A DNA stretch of 64,000 nucleotides from positions 4,278,001 through 4,342,000 of the forward strand of contig NZ_CP080521.1 of NCBI RefSeq assembly GCF_019468565.1. Direction: 5' to 3'. Both the position numbers and the translations under genes were made by a program. Shown in pieces: positions 14,009 to 22,841 of this stretch (positions within the stretch are counted from its first letter, which is position 1; the number at the start of each line of letters is the position of its first letter). The notes under the pieces were generated by a model that was not told the origin of the DNA, did not search any database, and saw nothing but the letters and a program-made list of their open reading frames with translations. This stretch comes from Pseudonocardia sp. DSM 110487. Its GTDB lineage: Bacteria > Actinomycetota > Actinomycetes > Mycobacteriales > Pseudonocardiaceae.

Positions 14009-15772
14009 GTGGAGGTCGGCGACCCGGTCGATCCCCAGCTCGAGGACGCCTTCGACTGGCTGGCCATCGAACGTGAGCTGCGATCCGGCGCAGAGGACCG
14101 CACCTGGGGCAACACCGCCCCGTCCGGGTTGTTCGCCCTGGAGATCGATTCCGATACCCGTGAGGTGGCCGGCCTGTCGGATGCGCAGCTGGTCGATGCG
14201 ATGGTCGGGTTCGAACGCCTGGCCGCGTGGGCGCAGGCCCGCCAGGCCCGGGTCCTGGCGGAGTTCGCCCGCCGCCGCCCCGGTGACGACTCGACGATGG
14301 TGGCCACCGACAAGCCGTGCGCGATGAGCCGGTTCGCCCCCGACGAGGTCGGGCTGGCGTTGAAGCTGGCCCGGCTGACCGCCAAGACCCGGATCGGGCG
14401 GTCGGTGCAGCTGGAACAGGTGCTGCCCGAAACCCTGGCCGTGTGGCAGCGGGGCCGCCTGGACGAGCGTCGGGTCGCCGCTGTCTGCGAGGCCACCCAC
14501 TACCTGTCGGTGGAGAAGGCGCGGGCGGTGCAGCATCGCATCCTGGACCGGGCGCCGGATCAGACGGTGGGGCAGTTGAAGGCGGCGTTGAAACGCGCGG
14601 TGATCGCGGTGGATCCCGAGGGTGCTGCGGAGCGGCACCAGGCCGCCCGGCGGGATCGGCGGGTGTCGATCACCGAGGAACCCGACGGGATGGCGTCGCT
14701 GTGGGCGCTGATGACCGCCCCGGACGCCCAGGCCAGCTACCAGTGGCTGACCCGGCTCGCCCTCGGATGCGGCAAGGAGGATCCGCGCAGCATGGACGCC
14801 CGCCGCGCCGACCTGGCCGCCGCCCTGCTGTCCGGGCGACTCACCAACGCCGCACCCGACACCCCGATCGCCACCCCGTCCAGCGGGACCGACAGCGCGG
14901 ACGACACCGACGGGGGCACCGACGACCGCGGCGCCGACGACCGGGGTGCCGGCGATCAGGGCGCCGGCGCGGCCGCGAGCACCCACGATGGCGCACCCGC
15001 CGGCGCCGCCGGCTCGAAAGCGGCGGCGCACGCTACCGATAGCGCCAATGACAGCGCTGATGGCGGCGCTGCTCCCGACCGCGCCGATGGCGGCAGCGGG
15101 TCACCGACGAGCGGGAACGCGTCCCCACCGCGGCCGGTCAACCCCGGCAAACCCCTCGTCCAGGTCCTGATCCCCTTCACCACCCTGCTCGGCGCCGACA
15201 ACCACCCCTGCGAACTGGTCGGACACGGCCCCATCACCGCCGACCACGCCCGCCACATCGCCACCGACGCCACCCTCAAACGACTGGTGTACGACCCACT
15301 CTCCGGCACCATCCTCGACCACGGCCGCACCACCTACCGGCCCCCAGCCGCACTCGCCGACTTCGTCCGCGCCCGCGACGTCTACTGCCGCAGCCCCATC
15401 TGCCGCCGCCGCGCCCTGGACGGACACCTCGACCACATCACCCCCTACCCGCACGGCCCCACCAACGAACCCAACATCCACGGCTGCTGCGGCCACGAAC
15501 ACCGCATGAAACACGCCCCCGGCTGGGCCGTCCGCGCACTACCCGACGGACGCATCCAATGGATCACCCCAACCGGGCACCGCTACCACAGCGAGCCCTA
15601 CGACTACCGCACCGACGACGACCTGCCCCTGGACAAGGCCGCCGCCCGGAAGGGCCTTCCGAAGGACCTGGCCGCGCGGCTGGAACGGATCGAACGCAAC
15701 CGACGCGCTACAGCCCGCTGGGACGGCCAACCCGTCCCGGAGGAGGACGACGACGGACCGCCGCCATTCTGA
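14009..15772 (+). CDS. DUF222 domain-containing HNH endonuclease (13E12 repeat family), SOS-controlled
   Basis: A protein of 587 residues from GTG 14009. The DUF222 domain spans about residues 60-280 (LVDAMVGFERLAAWAQARQARVL onward). A 90-residue low-complexity linker rich in Asp, Gly and Ala follows (near 280-370). The carboxyl HNH nuclease has CRSPICRRR, HLDHITPYPHGPTNEPNIHG and CCGHEHRMKH near residues 460-510. The start is unusual: ATG 13987 in the SOS box gives MFDTCL and then TGA at 14005-14007, one base before GTG 14009. Many family members begin MFDT at exactly this site, so either the first six codons are a leader with reinitiation or a one-base indel split the gene. Confidence 0.88.
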   Translation: MEVGDPVDPQLEDAFDWLAIERELRSGAEDRTWGNTAPSGLFALEIDSDTREVAGLSDAQLVDAMVGFERLAAWAQARQARVLAEFARRRPGDDSTMVATDKPCAMSRFAPDEVGLALKLARLTAKTRIGRSVQLEQVLPETLAVWQRGRLDERRVAAVCEATHYLSVEKARAVQHRILDRAPDQTVGQLKAALKRAVIAVDPEGAAERHQAARRDRRVSITEEPDGMASLWALMTAPDAQASYQWLTRLALGCGKEDPRSMDARRADLAAALLSGRLTNAAPDTPIATPSSGTDSADDTDGGTDDRGADDRGAGDQGAGAAASTHDGAPAGAAGSKAAAHATDSANDSADGGAAPDRADGGSGSPTSGNASPPRPVNPGKPLVQVLIPFTTLLGADNHPCELVGHGPITADHARHIATDATLKRLVYDPLSGTILDHGRTTYRPPAALADFVRARDVYCRSPICRRRALDGHLDHITPYPHGPTNEPNIHGCCGHEHRMKHAPGWAVRALPDGRIQWITPTGHRYHSEPYDYRTDDDLPLDKAAARKGLPKDLAARLERIERNRRATARWDGQPVPEEDDDGPPPF

Positions 15773-15801
15773 TCCGCGGGACCGCCCGGGCCGGGTTCCG
15801 A

Positions 15802-15816
15802 CTTGAGTCGTTCAAG
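15802..15816. promoter_or_regulatory. Inverted repeat CTTGA-N5-TCAAG upstream of furA
   Basis: A perfect 5-5-5 inverted repeat 23 bp before the furA start, in the position expected of an autoregulatory operator. Actinobacterial FurA proteins repress their own furA-katG transcript from a site just upstream; the assignment here is by position. Confidence 0.45.
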
Positions 15817-15839
15817 AGTCTGGGCCATGGTGGGACGCG

Positions 15840-16295
15840 GTGCCAACGACGCCGGACTTCGAGCACGTGTTGCGCGGGGCCGCTCTGCGGGTGACGCGGC
15901 CTCGGCTGGCGGTGCTGTCCGCGGTGCACGAGCATCCGCACTCCGACACGAGCTCGATCATCGGGGTCGTCCGCGACGATCTCGGTGAGGTGTCCCACCA
16001 GGCCGTGTACGACGTGCTGCGCGCCCTGACCGCCGCGGGGCTCGTGCGGTGCATCGAGCCGCCGGGCTCCGTGGCCCGGTACGAGGCGAGGGTGGGGGAC
16101 AACCACCACCACGTCGTGTGCCGGTCGTGCGGCGCCATCGCCGACGTCGACTGCGCCGTCGGGCCCGCGCCGTGCTTGACCCCTTCGGACGGCCACGGAT
16201 TCGCGATCGACGAGGCCGAGGTCGTCTTCCGGGGTACATGCCCCGAGTGCGCGGCACGCGAGGAAAAGGCGAGACAGGACAAGGAGCGGACGTGA
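15840..16295 (+). CDS. furA: Fur family regulator FurA (peroxide/iron-responsive repressor of katG)
   Basis: A metal-dependent repressor of 151 residues. It has the winged helix (VTRPRLAVLSAVHEHPH, VSHQAVYDVLRALTAAGLVR), the histidine-rich metal site DNHHHVVCRSCG near residue 85, and a second CPEC pair near residue 133 that would form the structural zinc site. GTG 15840 is chosen as the start. It is joined to katG by a GTGA overlap, the furA-katG arrangement known in mycobacteria and streptomycetes, where oxidised FurA releases the promoter and catalase is induced. Confidence 0.92.
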   Translation: MPTTPDFEHVLRGAALRVTRPRLAVLSAVHEHPHSDTSSIIGVVRDDLGEVSHQAVYDVLRALTAAGLVRCIEPPGSVARYEARVGDNHHHVVCRSCGAIADVDCAVGPAPCLTPSDGHGFAIDEAEVVFRGTCPECAAREEKARQDKERT

Positions 16296-18481
16296 CCGAG
16301 AGCATCAGCGAGTCCGAGAACCCGGCGATCCCGTCCCCGACCCCCCAGGTGACCCGGCCGAGGACCAACCGGGACTGGTGGCCGAACCAACTGGACCTGT
16401 CGGTACTCCATCAGCATTCGCCCCGGGCCAACCCGATGGGCGAGGACTTCGACTACCGGGCGGAGTTCGCGTCCCTCGACGTCGAGGCGCTCAAGCGCGA
16501 CATCGTCGAGGTGATGCGGACGTCGCAGGACTGGTGGCCGGCGGACTACGGCCACTACGGGCCGCTCTTCATCCGGATGAGCTGGCACGCCGCGGGGACG
16601 TACCGCATCCACGACGGCAGGGGAGGTGGCGGCGAGGGCGCGCAGCGCTTCGCGCCGCTCAACAGCTGGCCCGACAACGCGAGCCTCGACAAGGCGCGGC
16701 GGCTGCTGTGGCCGGTCAAGGAGAAGTACGGCCGGAAGATCTCATGGGCCGACCTGCTGGTCCTCGCCGGCAACGTGGCCATCGAGGACATGGGCCTGAA
16801 GACGTTCGGCTTCGCATTCGGGCGCGAGGACATCTGGCAGCCGGAGGAGATCTTCTGGGGGTCGGAGGACACCTGGCTCGGCGACGAGCGCTACAGCGGT
16901 GAGCGGGAGCTCGCCGAACCGTTCGGCGCCGTCCAGATGGGCCTGATCTACGTGAACCCGGAGGGGCCGAACGGCAACCCGGATCCGGTGAAGGCCGCGA
17001 AGGACATCCGCGACACCTTCGGCCGGATGGCCATGAACGACGAGGAGACCGTCGCGCTCATCGTCGGCGGCCACACGTTCGGCAAGTGCCACGGCGCGGT
17101 CGACCCCCAGTACATCGGCCCGGAGCCGGAGGCGTGCCCGGTGGAGCACCAGGGCATCGGCTGGAAGAACTCGGTCGGCTCCGGCGTGGGCCCCCACGCG
17201 ATGACCAGCGGGCTCGAGGGCGCATGGACCAACGAGCCGACCCGGTGGGACAACGGATACCTGGACAACCTGTACCGCTACGACTGGGAGCTGACGCGCA
17301 GCCCCGCGGGCGCGCACCAGTGGACGCCGAAGAACCCCGAGGCCCAGGGCACGGTTCCGGATGCACACGACCCGTCGACGCGGCACGCGCCGATGATGCT
17401 GACCACGGACATCGCGCTCAAGGTCGACCCGGTCTACGGGCCGATCACGAAGCGCTTCCACGAGAACCCGGACCAGCTCGCGGACGCGTTCGCCAAGGCC
17501 TGGTACAAGCTGCTGCACCGCGACATGGGCCCCGTCTCGCGCTACCTCGGGCCGTGGGTCCCCGAGCCGCAGCTCTGGCAGGATCCCGTTCCGCCGGTGG
17601 ACCACGAGCTGATCGGGGACTCGGACGTCGCCGCTCTCAAGGAGAAGGTCCTCGCATCGGGCCTGTCCGTCTCCCAGCTCGTCTCCACCGCGTGGGCGTC
17701 GGCGGCCAGCTTCCGCGGCACCGACAAGCGCGGCGGGGCCAACGGGGCTCGGATCCGCCTCGCGCCGCAGAAGGACTGGGAGGTCAACAACCCGGACGAG
17801 CTGGGCAAGGTGCTGCAGACCCTCGAGCAGATCCAGCGGGGCTTCAACAGCTCGCAGGCCGAGAAGAAGGTCTCGCTCGCCGACCTGATCGTCCTCGCCG
17901 GCTGCGCGGCCGTCGAGAAGGCGGCGAAGGACGCCGGGTTCGACGTCACGGTCCCGTTCACGCCGGGGCGCACCGACGCATCGCAGGAGCAGACCGACGT
18001 CGACTCGTTCGCCGTGCTCGAACCGAAGGCCGACGGGTTCCGCAACTACCTGCGGGCGGGGGAGAAGCTGCCGCCGGAGACCCTGCTGGTGGACCGCGCC
18101 TACATGCTGAACCTCAGCGCCCCGGAGATGACGGTGCTGGTCGGCGGCATGCGGGCGCTGGAGGCCAACTTCCAGCCGAGCAGGCACGGCGTCCTCACCG
18201 ACCGGCCGGGGGCCTTGACCACCGACTTCTTCCGCAACCTGCTCGACATGAGGACCGAGTGGAAGGTCTCGGAGACCGAGAACGTGTACGAGGGCCGCGA
18301 CCGCGCGACGGGCGAGGTCCGGTGGACCGCAACGGCGGCCGACCTCGTGTTCGGCTCGAACTCGCAGCTGCGGGCGATCGCGGAGGTCTACGCGTGCCGC
18401 GACGCGCAGGAGAAGTTCGTGCGTGACTTCGTGGCCGCGTGGGACAAGGTCATGAACCTCGACCGGTTCGACCTCGCCTGA
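16292..18481 (+). CDS. katG: Catalase-peroxidase KatG
   Basis: A haem enzyme of 729 residues that destroys hydrogen peroxide and has peroxidase activity. The distal site RMSWHAAGTYR (residues 95-105) supplies Arg, Trp and His. The Tyr of MGLIYVNPEGP and the Met of FGRMAMND complete the Met-Tyr-Trp adduct needed for catalase activity. The proximal haem ligand is in VGGHTFGKCHGA, and the serine equivalent to M. tuberculosis Ser315 is kept in MTSGLEG. The second, degenerate peroxidase domain follows, giving full family length. GTG 16292 overlaps the furA stop. A strong terminator follows at 18503. Confidence 0.97.
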   Translation: MTESISESENPAIPSPTPQVTRPRTNRDWWPNQLDLSVLHQHSPRANPMGEDFDYRAEFASLDVEALKRDIVEVMRTSQDWWPADYGHYGPLFIRMSWHAAGTYRIHDGRGGGGEGAQRFAPLNSWPDNASLDKARRLLWPVKEKYGRKISWADLLVLAGNVAIEDMGLKTFGFAFGREDIWQPEEIFWGSEDTWLGDERYSGERELAEPFGAVQMGLIYVNPEGPNGNPDPVKAAKDIRDTFGRMAMNDEETVALIVGGHTFGKCHGAVDPQYIGPEPEACPVEHQGIGWKNSVGSGVGPHAMTSGLEGAWTNEPTRWDNGYLDNLYRYDWELTRSPAGAHQWTPKNPEAQGTVPDAHDPSTRHAPMMLTTDIALKVDPVYGPITKRFHENPDQLADAFAKAWYKLLHRDMGPVSRYLGPWVPEPQLWQDPVPPVDHELIGDSDVAALKEKVLASGLSVSQLVSTAWASAASFRGTDKRGGANGARIRLAPQKDWEVNNPDELGKVLQTLEQIQRGFNSSQAEKKVSLADLIVLAGCAAVEKAAKDAGFDVTVPFTPGRTDASQEQTDVDSFAVLEPKADGFRNYLRAGEKLPPETLLVDRAYMLNLSAPEMTVLVGGMRALEANFQPSRHGVLTDRPGALTTDFFRNLLDMRTEWKVSETENVYEGRDRATGEVRWTATAADLVFGSNSQLRAIAEVYACRDAQEKFVRDFVAAWDKVMNLDRFDLA

Positions 18482-18502
18482 ACCCGAGGGCCTGATCCCG
18501 GT

Positions 18503-18535
18503 GTCCAGGTCAGCCGCTCACTGGCTGACCTGGAC
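18503..18535. terminator. Hairpin terminator between katG and the convergent oxidoreductase
   Basis: GTCCAGGTCAGCC (18503-18515) pairs perfectly with GGCTGACCTGGAC (18523-18535) around a 7-base loop. It lies 21 bp after the katG stop and 18 bp after the end of the opposing gene, so it can terminate both. No T-tract follows, as is usual in actinobacteria. Confidence 0.85.
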
Positions 18536-18553
18536 GCCACCGCAAACGGGTGG

Positions 18554-19525
18554 TCAGCTCCCCGAGGGCACGAGCACGATCCGGCCGAACACCTCGCCGG
18601 CTTCCATCTTCTGGTGAGCCAGCACGGCTTGCTCCAATGGCAGCACCTCGTGCACGACCGCGTGCAGTTCGCCGCGACCTGCGGCAGCGAACAGCTCGGC
18701 GGTCACGGCGCGTCGATCGGATTCGGTCACGGTGTCCGCACTGAAGGTCGCGAACGACATCGACTTCCGGAACGCCGCGAACATCTCCATGGCGAAGTCC
18801 GCCGGCGGATAGCTCGCGACCGCGCCGACGGCCACCATGCGGCCGTTCGGGTTGAGCTTGGCGAAGAACGACGGCATGTCCGCGCCGGCGACGACGTCGA
18901 TGATGACGTCGTAGCCGGCGGGAGCGTCGTCGCCCGTCTTGCCGGCGCGGTCCAGCACGTGGGTCGCTCCGAGCTTGCGCAGGCGATCGCCACGCTCGGC
19001 CGATGATGTCGTGACCGCCACCGCACTGGCACCACCACGGACTGCGAGCTGGATCGTCATGATCCCGATGCCGCCGGCAGCGCCGCGCACCAACACCGAC
19101 TCGCGGGGCACGAAGTGGGCGTGGCGAAGGCCGAAGTGGGCCACCATTCCGGAGCTCCCGAGCGTCACCGCGTCGACGGCCGAGATGTTCGCCGGGAGGG
19201 GGAGGAGCGCCACGACCGGAGCGATCACCCGCCCGGCGTAGCCGCCACCCAAGCCGGTGAACGCCCACACTCGCTGACCGACCCATGACGTGTCGACGCC
19301 ATCGCCGACGGCGACCACGGTGCCGGCTGTCTCGCCGCCGAGGATGTGACCTTCCTCGAAGCCGTAGGCGGCGAGAGCACCGCTTCGGATCATGACGTCG
19401 ACGCCGCCGACGCCGATCGCCTCGGTGGCGATCAGCACCTGCCCGTGATCCGGTCTCGGATCAGGGAGGTCGATGACCGCGAGGCCTTCGGGACTTCCGA
19501 ATGCCTGGATCGCAACTGCCTGCAC
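18554..19525 (-). CDS. Zinc-independent MDR-family NADP-dependent oxidoreductase (quinone oxidoreductase type)
   Basis: A medium-chain dehydrogenase/reductase of 323 residues. It starts MQAVAIQAFGSPEGLAVIDLP with the GroES-like domain (GVGGVDVMIRSG). The nucleotide-binding motif is VRGAAGGIGIMTIQLA near residue 145. Zinc-ligand cysteines of alcohol dehydrogenases are absent, which points to a quinone or enone reductase. GTG 19525 is divergent from a TetR gene, with a perfect palindrome at 19574 between them. This arrangement usually means the TetR protein represses the reductase and responds to an electrophile (inference). Confidence 0.9.
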   Translation of the reverse strand: MQAVAIQAFGSPEGLAVIDLPDPRPDHGQVLIATEAIGVGGVDVMIRSGALAAYGFEEGHILGGETAGTVVAVGDGVDTSWVGQRVWAFTGLGGGYAGRVIAPVVALLPLPANISAVDAVTLGSSGMVAHFGLRHAHFVPRESVLVRGAAGGIGIMTIQLAVRGGASAVAVTTSSAERGDRLRKLGATHVLDRAGKTGDDAPAGYDVIIDVVAGADMPSFFAKLNPNGRMVAVGAVASYPPADFAMEMFAAFRKSMSFATFSADTVTESDRRAVTAELFAAAGRGELHAVVHEVLPLEQAVLAHQKMEAGEVFGRIVLVPSGS

Positions 19526-19573
19526 TGTCGTCTCCGTGTTCCGGGATCGATCGGGACCGGGCAGGGACGCTAG

Positions 19574-19589
19574 CGGACGCTGCCGTCCG
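19574..19589. promoter_or_regulatory. Palindromic operator CGGACG-CTGC-CGTCCG
   Basis: A perfect 6-4-6 palindrome in the 83-bp space between the divergent oxidoreductase and TetR genes, beside a TTAGCTAA octamer (19591-19598). It is the likely binding site of the TetR protein, controlling both genes. Confidence 0.55.
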
Positions 19590-19608
19590 TTTAGCTAAAG
19601 TGAGAGCG

Positions 19609-20259
19609 GTGACCGACCGTTTGCCTCACACCCTGCGGTCCGACGCCCGGGACAACCGCGAACGCATCCTCGACGCGGCTCGCACGGTGTTCGCCGCCGA
19701 GGGTTTGGACGTGCCGCTGCGGGAGATCGCCCGGCGCGCCGGGGTCGGCCCAGCCACGCTGTACCGCCGCTTCCCGACCAAGGAGATGCTGGTCACCGAG
19801 GCGTTCACGGACCAGATGCGCGCGTGCTACGCGGTCGTCGATGAAGGGCTCGCCGACCCGGATCCGTGGCACGGCTTCTGCCTCGTGATCGAGAGGATCT
19901 GTGAGCTGCACGCACGCGACCGAGGCTTCACCGCGGCATTCATGTCCACCTTTCCCAACGCGGTGGATTTCGCCGCGATCCGTGGAGATTCGCTGAACTC
20001 GATCGCCGAACTGGCCCGCCGCGCCAAGGACGCCGGTCACCTACGCCCCGACTTCGTCCTGGACGACCTGATCCTCGTTCTCCAGGCCAACAGCGGCATC
20101 CACGCCACCTCACCGGCCGCTCAGGTCGCGGCCTCCCGCCGCTTCGCCGCGCTCGCGATCCAGGCACTCCGTGCCTCCCCGGGGGCCCCGCCGCTGCCGC
20201 CGGTCGCACAGTTGGCGCCCGCCGTACCGACCGGCCAGCCGCCACGGGTACCTCGCTGA
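19609..20259 (+). CDS. TetR/AcrR family transcriptional regulator
   Basis: A repressor of 216 residues. The helix-turn-helix is at residues 18-62 (RERILDAARTVFAAEGLDVPLREIARRAGVGPATLYRRFPTK, given in parts), followed by a TetR_C domain of the SbtR-like type. GTG 19609 is chosen because the family core begins about 15 residues later and a GAGAG site precedes it; a longer frame from 19501 would extend into the neighbour's promoter. Divergent from the quinone oxidoreductase, which it probably represses. Confidence 0.9.
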   Translation: MTDRLPHTLRSDARDNRERILDAARTVFAAEGLDVPLREIARRAGVGPATLYRRFPTKEMLVTEAFTDQMRACYAVVDEGLADPDPWHGFCLVIERICELHARDRGFTAAFMSTFPNAVDFAAIRGDSLNSIAELARRAKDAGHLRPDFVLDDLILVLQANSGIHATSPAAQVAASRRFAALAIQALRASPGAPPLPPVAQLAPAVPTGQPPRVPR

Positions 20260-20326
20260 TCCCCTCCCGGTTGTCCTGCCGGGACTGGATCGTCCGACCG
20301 CCATGAGCGGGTCGGCAGGGTGTGGG

Positions 20327-20578
20327 TCAGCAGGCCACGAAGTGGTCCGTCCGGCCGCCGCCGACGTCCCACGCCAGTGCGAACCGCACCTTCTCGCCGC
20401 TGCCGTCCGCCAACTCGACCTCCTGGGACCCGCCCGGCTGCAGATCGTCGAGGATCCCGGCCTGGGCGGCGTCACCGTGGGCGTCGACCCAGTCCTCGAC
20501 GATCTGCCGGTAGAACGCGGCGGCGTCGACCCAGTCGGGGAACCTGTGCTCCTCGTCGATCCCGGTCACCAGCCACAT
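20327..20578 (-). CDS. Hypothetical protein (83 aa)
   Basis: A small acidic soluble protein beginning MWLVTGIDEEHRFPDWVDAAAFYRQ, with a likely helix-strand organisation and no membrane segment. I do not recognise the family. It follows the GntR gene by 15 bp on the same strand and so is probably in the same transcript. Its composition (evenly mixed residues, no frame-shadow bias) suggests a genuine protein. Confidence 0.6.
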   Translation of the reverse strand: MWLVTGIDEEHRFPDWVDAAAFYRQIVEDWVDAHGDAAQAGILDDLQPGGSQEVELADGSGEKVRFALAWDVGGGRTDHFVAC

Positions 20579-20593
20579 GACTCCTCCGTCCGA

Positions 20594-21265
20594 TCACCAG
20601 CCGGGCTGGGTCTTCGCGAGCTCCTGCAGCGCGCCGACCACGCTGAGCAGGTGGGCCCGCATCGTCTTCTCGGCGACGTCCGGGTCGCCGGCGCAGACCG
20701 CCTCGATGACGTCGAGGTGCTCCCGGAGGCCGACGCCCGGCCGCCCGGGCAGCAGCGCGACCCGGAAGTGGTAGCGCACGCTCTGGATGCGCAGGCGGTC
20801 CAGCATCAGGCCCGCGGTCTGGTGCCCCGAGATGTCCCGTACGGCCCGGTGCACCAGTTGGTTGGTGCGGCTGTAGGCGGGGATGTCGCCGCGCTCGACG
20901 GCGGAGCGCATCTCGTCACCGAGGGCGCGGAGCCGGGCGCGATCGTGCTCCGTGGCGCGTTCGGCGGCCTTGGCCGCGCACAGCCCTTCCACGACGGCAC
21001 GGGTCTCGGTGATCTCCACGGCTTCTTCGAGCGAGATGGGGCGGACCCGCGCCCCCCGGTTCCGCTCGCGCTGCACGAGGCCCTCGTTCTCCAGCTGCAC
21101 GAGCGCGGTGCGGACGGTGCCCCGGGATGCCCGGTAGAGCGACACGAGGTCGGCCTCGGGCAGCCGCTGACCCGGCGCGTACGTGCCCTGCATGATCCCG
21201 TCACGCACGGCGAGTACCACCTCGGCGACGGCCTCGCTCTGGGCCGTCTCGCCGCCCGCAGTCAT
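20594..21265 (-). CDS. GntR family regulator, FCD (FadR) subfamily
   Basis: A regulator of 223 residues. The amino-terminal winged helix shows YAPGQRLPEADLVSLYRASRG, and the FCD effector domain spans roughly residues 90-215 with metal-site histidines (NQLVHRAVRDISGH). It lies divergent from the Rieske oxygenase-ABC transporter operon with an ATTGT/ACAAT palindrome between them, and probably senses the substrate of that operon or a breakdown product. FCD regulators commonly act as repressors relieved by a carboxylate (family knowledge). Confidence 0.9.
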   Translation of the reverse strand: MTAGGETAQSEAVAEVVLAVRDGIMQGTYAPGQRLPEADLVSLYRASRGTVRTALVQLENEGLVQRERNRGARVRPISLEEAVEITETRAVVEGLCAAKAAERATEHDRARLRALGDEMRSAVERGDIPAYSRTNQLVHRAVRDISGHQTAGLMLDRLRIQSVRYHFRVALLPGRPGVGLREHLDVIEAVCAGDPDVAEKTMRAHLLSVVGALQELAKTQPGW

Positions 21266-21282
21266 GCCAGAACATTACCAAG

Positions 21283-21294
21283 ATTGTTGACAAT
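21283..21294. promoter_or_regulatory. GntR-type operator ATTGTTGACAAT
   Basis: An ATTGT-TG-ACAAT inverted repeat 18 bp before the GntR start, in an AT-rich island. FCD-type GntR proteins typically bind TTGT-N2-ACAA sites. It overlaps a perfect TTGACA (21287-21292) that could be a -35 element for the rightward operon. Confidence 0.6.
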
Positions 21295-21477
21295 ATGGTT
21301 GTCGGTCTGGGTGCCGGTTAGCTATGGTCATGGTCGTGTGATCCCGGAGCCGGGGCGCGCCGAGCTCACCGACGAGCACCGCAGCGTCGAGAAATGCAGC
21401 GCCGTGCTGGTCGGTGGTTCGACATTCCCCGCGCACCTGATTTCCCGAACACACCACCACATCTCGAGAGGCCGACG

Positions 21478-22836
21478 ATGCTCTCTGCACAGGACAACGA
21501 GTTCCTGACACGGGTGGGGCCGGGCACGCCGATGGGCGATCTCCTGCGCCGGTACTGGACGCCAGCGCTGCTGGTCAGCGAGGTGCCGACGCCGGCGGGA
21601 GACCCCGTGCGCGTGCGGTTGCTCGGCGAGGACCTCGTCGCCTTCCGGGACGCGTACGGCAAGGTCGGGCTGATCCAGGAGAACTGCCCGCACCGCGGCG
21701 CGTCACTGTTCTACGGCCGCAACGAGCTCGGTCCGGACGGCACCTGCGGGCTGCGGTGTCCGTACCACGGCTGGCAGTTCGGCGCCGACGGCACCTGCAT
21801 CGACATGCCGAGCGAGCCGCCCACCAGCACGTTCAAGGAGCGGGTGCGGGCGAGGTCCTACCCCACCCACGAGTCCGGCGGGATCGTGTGGACCTACATG
21901 GGTCCGGCCGAGGCGATGACGCCGTTCCGCGACTTCGGCACCGAGTCGCTCGAGCCCGACGAGGTCGCCGCCACCAAGCTGCACACCAGCTGCAACTGGA
22001 TGCAGGCGATGGAGGGCAACATGGACACCTCCCACATCTCGTGGCTGCACCAGTGGAACGGCGTCGACGACATCCCGGACGACGGGAGCGACAAGCCCGG
22101 CTACCCCACGAACGCGATGTCGTGGACGTTCTGGAAGCACGACCGCGCGCCGCGCCTCGAGATCGAGGACACCTGGTACGGCTTCAAGTACGTGGGCATC
22201 CGCACCACCCCCGCCGGGCACACCCACGTGCGGATGAGCGCGTACTGCTACCCGTACCACACGGTGATCGCATCGGTGCCCTTCAGCACCCAGCACGGCC
22301 TGTTCGTGCCCGCCGACGACCACAACACGTACCGCTACAGCTTCGCCACCCGCGTGAACGAGGGCATCGAGGAGGTCGGGGGCACCAACCTCTTCGCGGT
22401 GAGCCCGTTCGAGTTCGGGCCTGCGGAAGTCGGCCGCAACGGGGTCATCCCGCGGCGCTACACCCTCGAGAACGACTACGGCATCGACCGCGAGGACCAG
22501 CGCACCACCACCTACTCCGGCGTGCGCGAGTTCATCAGCCAGGACTTCATGGTCACCGAGACCATGGGCCCGATCTACGACCGCTCGCAGGAGCACCTCG
22601 GCACGTCCGACAAGGCGATCATCCGGATGCGCCGCCTGCTGATCGCCGCGGCGAAGCGCCTCGCCGAGGGCGTCGAACCGCCCGCGGTCGCAGGCGACCT
22701 CGACTACCGGGGCATCCGCTCGGCCGAGAAGATCCTCGAGGACGGTGAGGACTGGCGGCTGCTGGGCACCGATGCCGATCCGATGGTCCAGAGGTACGAC
22801 CCGGGCAACACCCGGCTCCCGGCCGCCGGCAACTGA
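21478..22836 (+). CDS. Aromatic ring-hydroxylating Rieske dioxygenase, alpha subunit (phthalate 4,5-dioxygenase-like)
   Basis: An oxygenase of 452 residues. The Rieske cluster ligands are CPHRG near residue 72 and CPYHGW near residue 95. The mononuclear iron site is EGNMDTSHISWLH near residue 180 (N-x2-D-x2-H-x4-H). It starts at ATG 21478 (MLSAQDNEFLTRVGPGTPMG), as in phthalate and related monooxygenase/dioxygenase families that use a separate reductase. No reductase gene is adjacent; the electron donor must be elsewhere. First gene of the operon; the likely role is the opening oxidation of the imported compound. Confidence 0.9.
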   Translation: MLSAQDNEFLTRVGPGTPMGDLLRRYWTPALLVSEVPTPAGDPVRVRLLGEDLVAFRDAYGKVGLIQENCPHRGASLFYGRNELGPDGTCGLRCPYHGWQFGADGTCIDMPSEPPTSTFKERVRARSYPTHESGGIVWTYMGPAEAMTPFRDFGTESLEPDEVAATKLHTSCNWMQAMEGNMDTSHISWLHQWNGVDDIPDDGSDKPGYPTNAMSWTFWKHDRAPRLEIEDTWYGFKYVGIRTTPAGHTHVRMSAYCYPYHTVIASVPFSTQHGLFVPADDHNTYRYSFATRVNEGIEEVGGTNLFAVSPFEFGPAEVGRNGVIPRRYTLENDYGIDREDQRTTTYSGVREFISQDFMVTETMGPIYDRSQEHLGTSDKAIIRMRRLLIAAAKRLAEGVEPPAVAGDLDYRGIRSAEKILEDGEDWRLLGTDADPMVQRYDPGNTRLPAAGN

Positions 22837-22841
22837 CGCCG

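Noticed and set aside
13789..15031. Longer minus-strand frames through the DUF222 gene
   Set aside because: Only the part starting at the SOS-box ATG has a plausible start; the upstream extensions are shadows of the DUF222 coding sequence.
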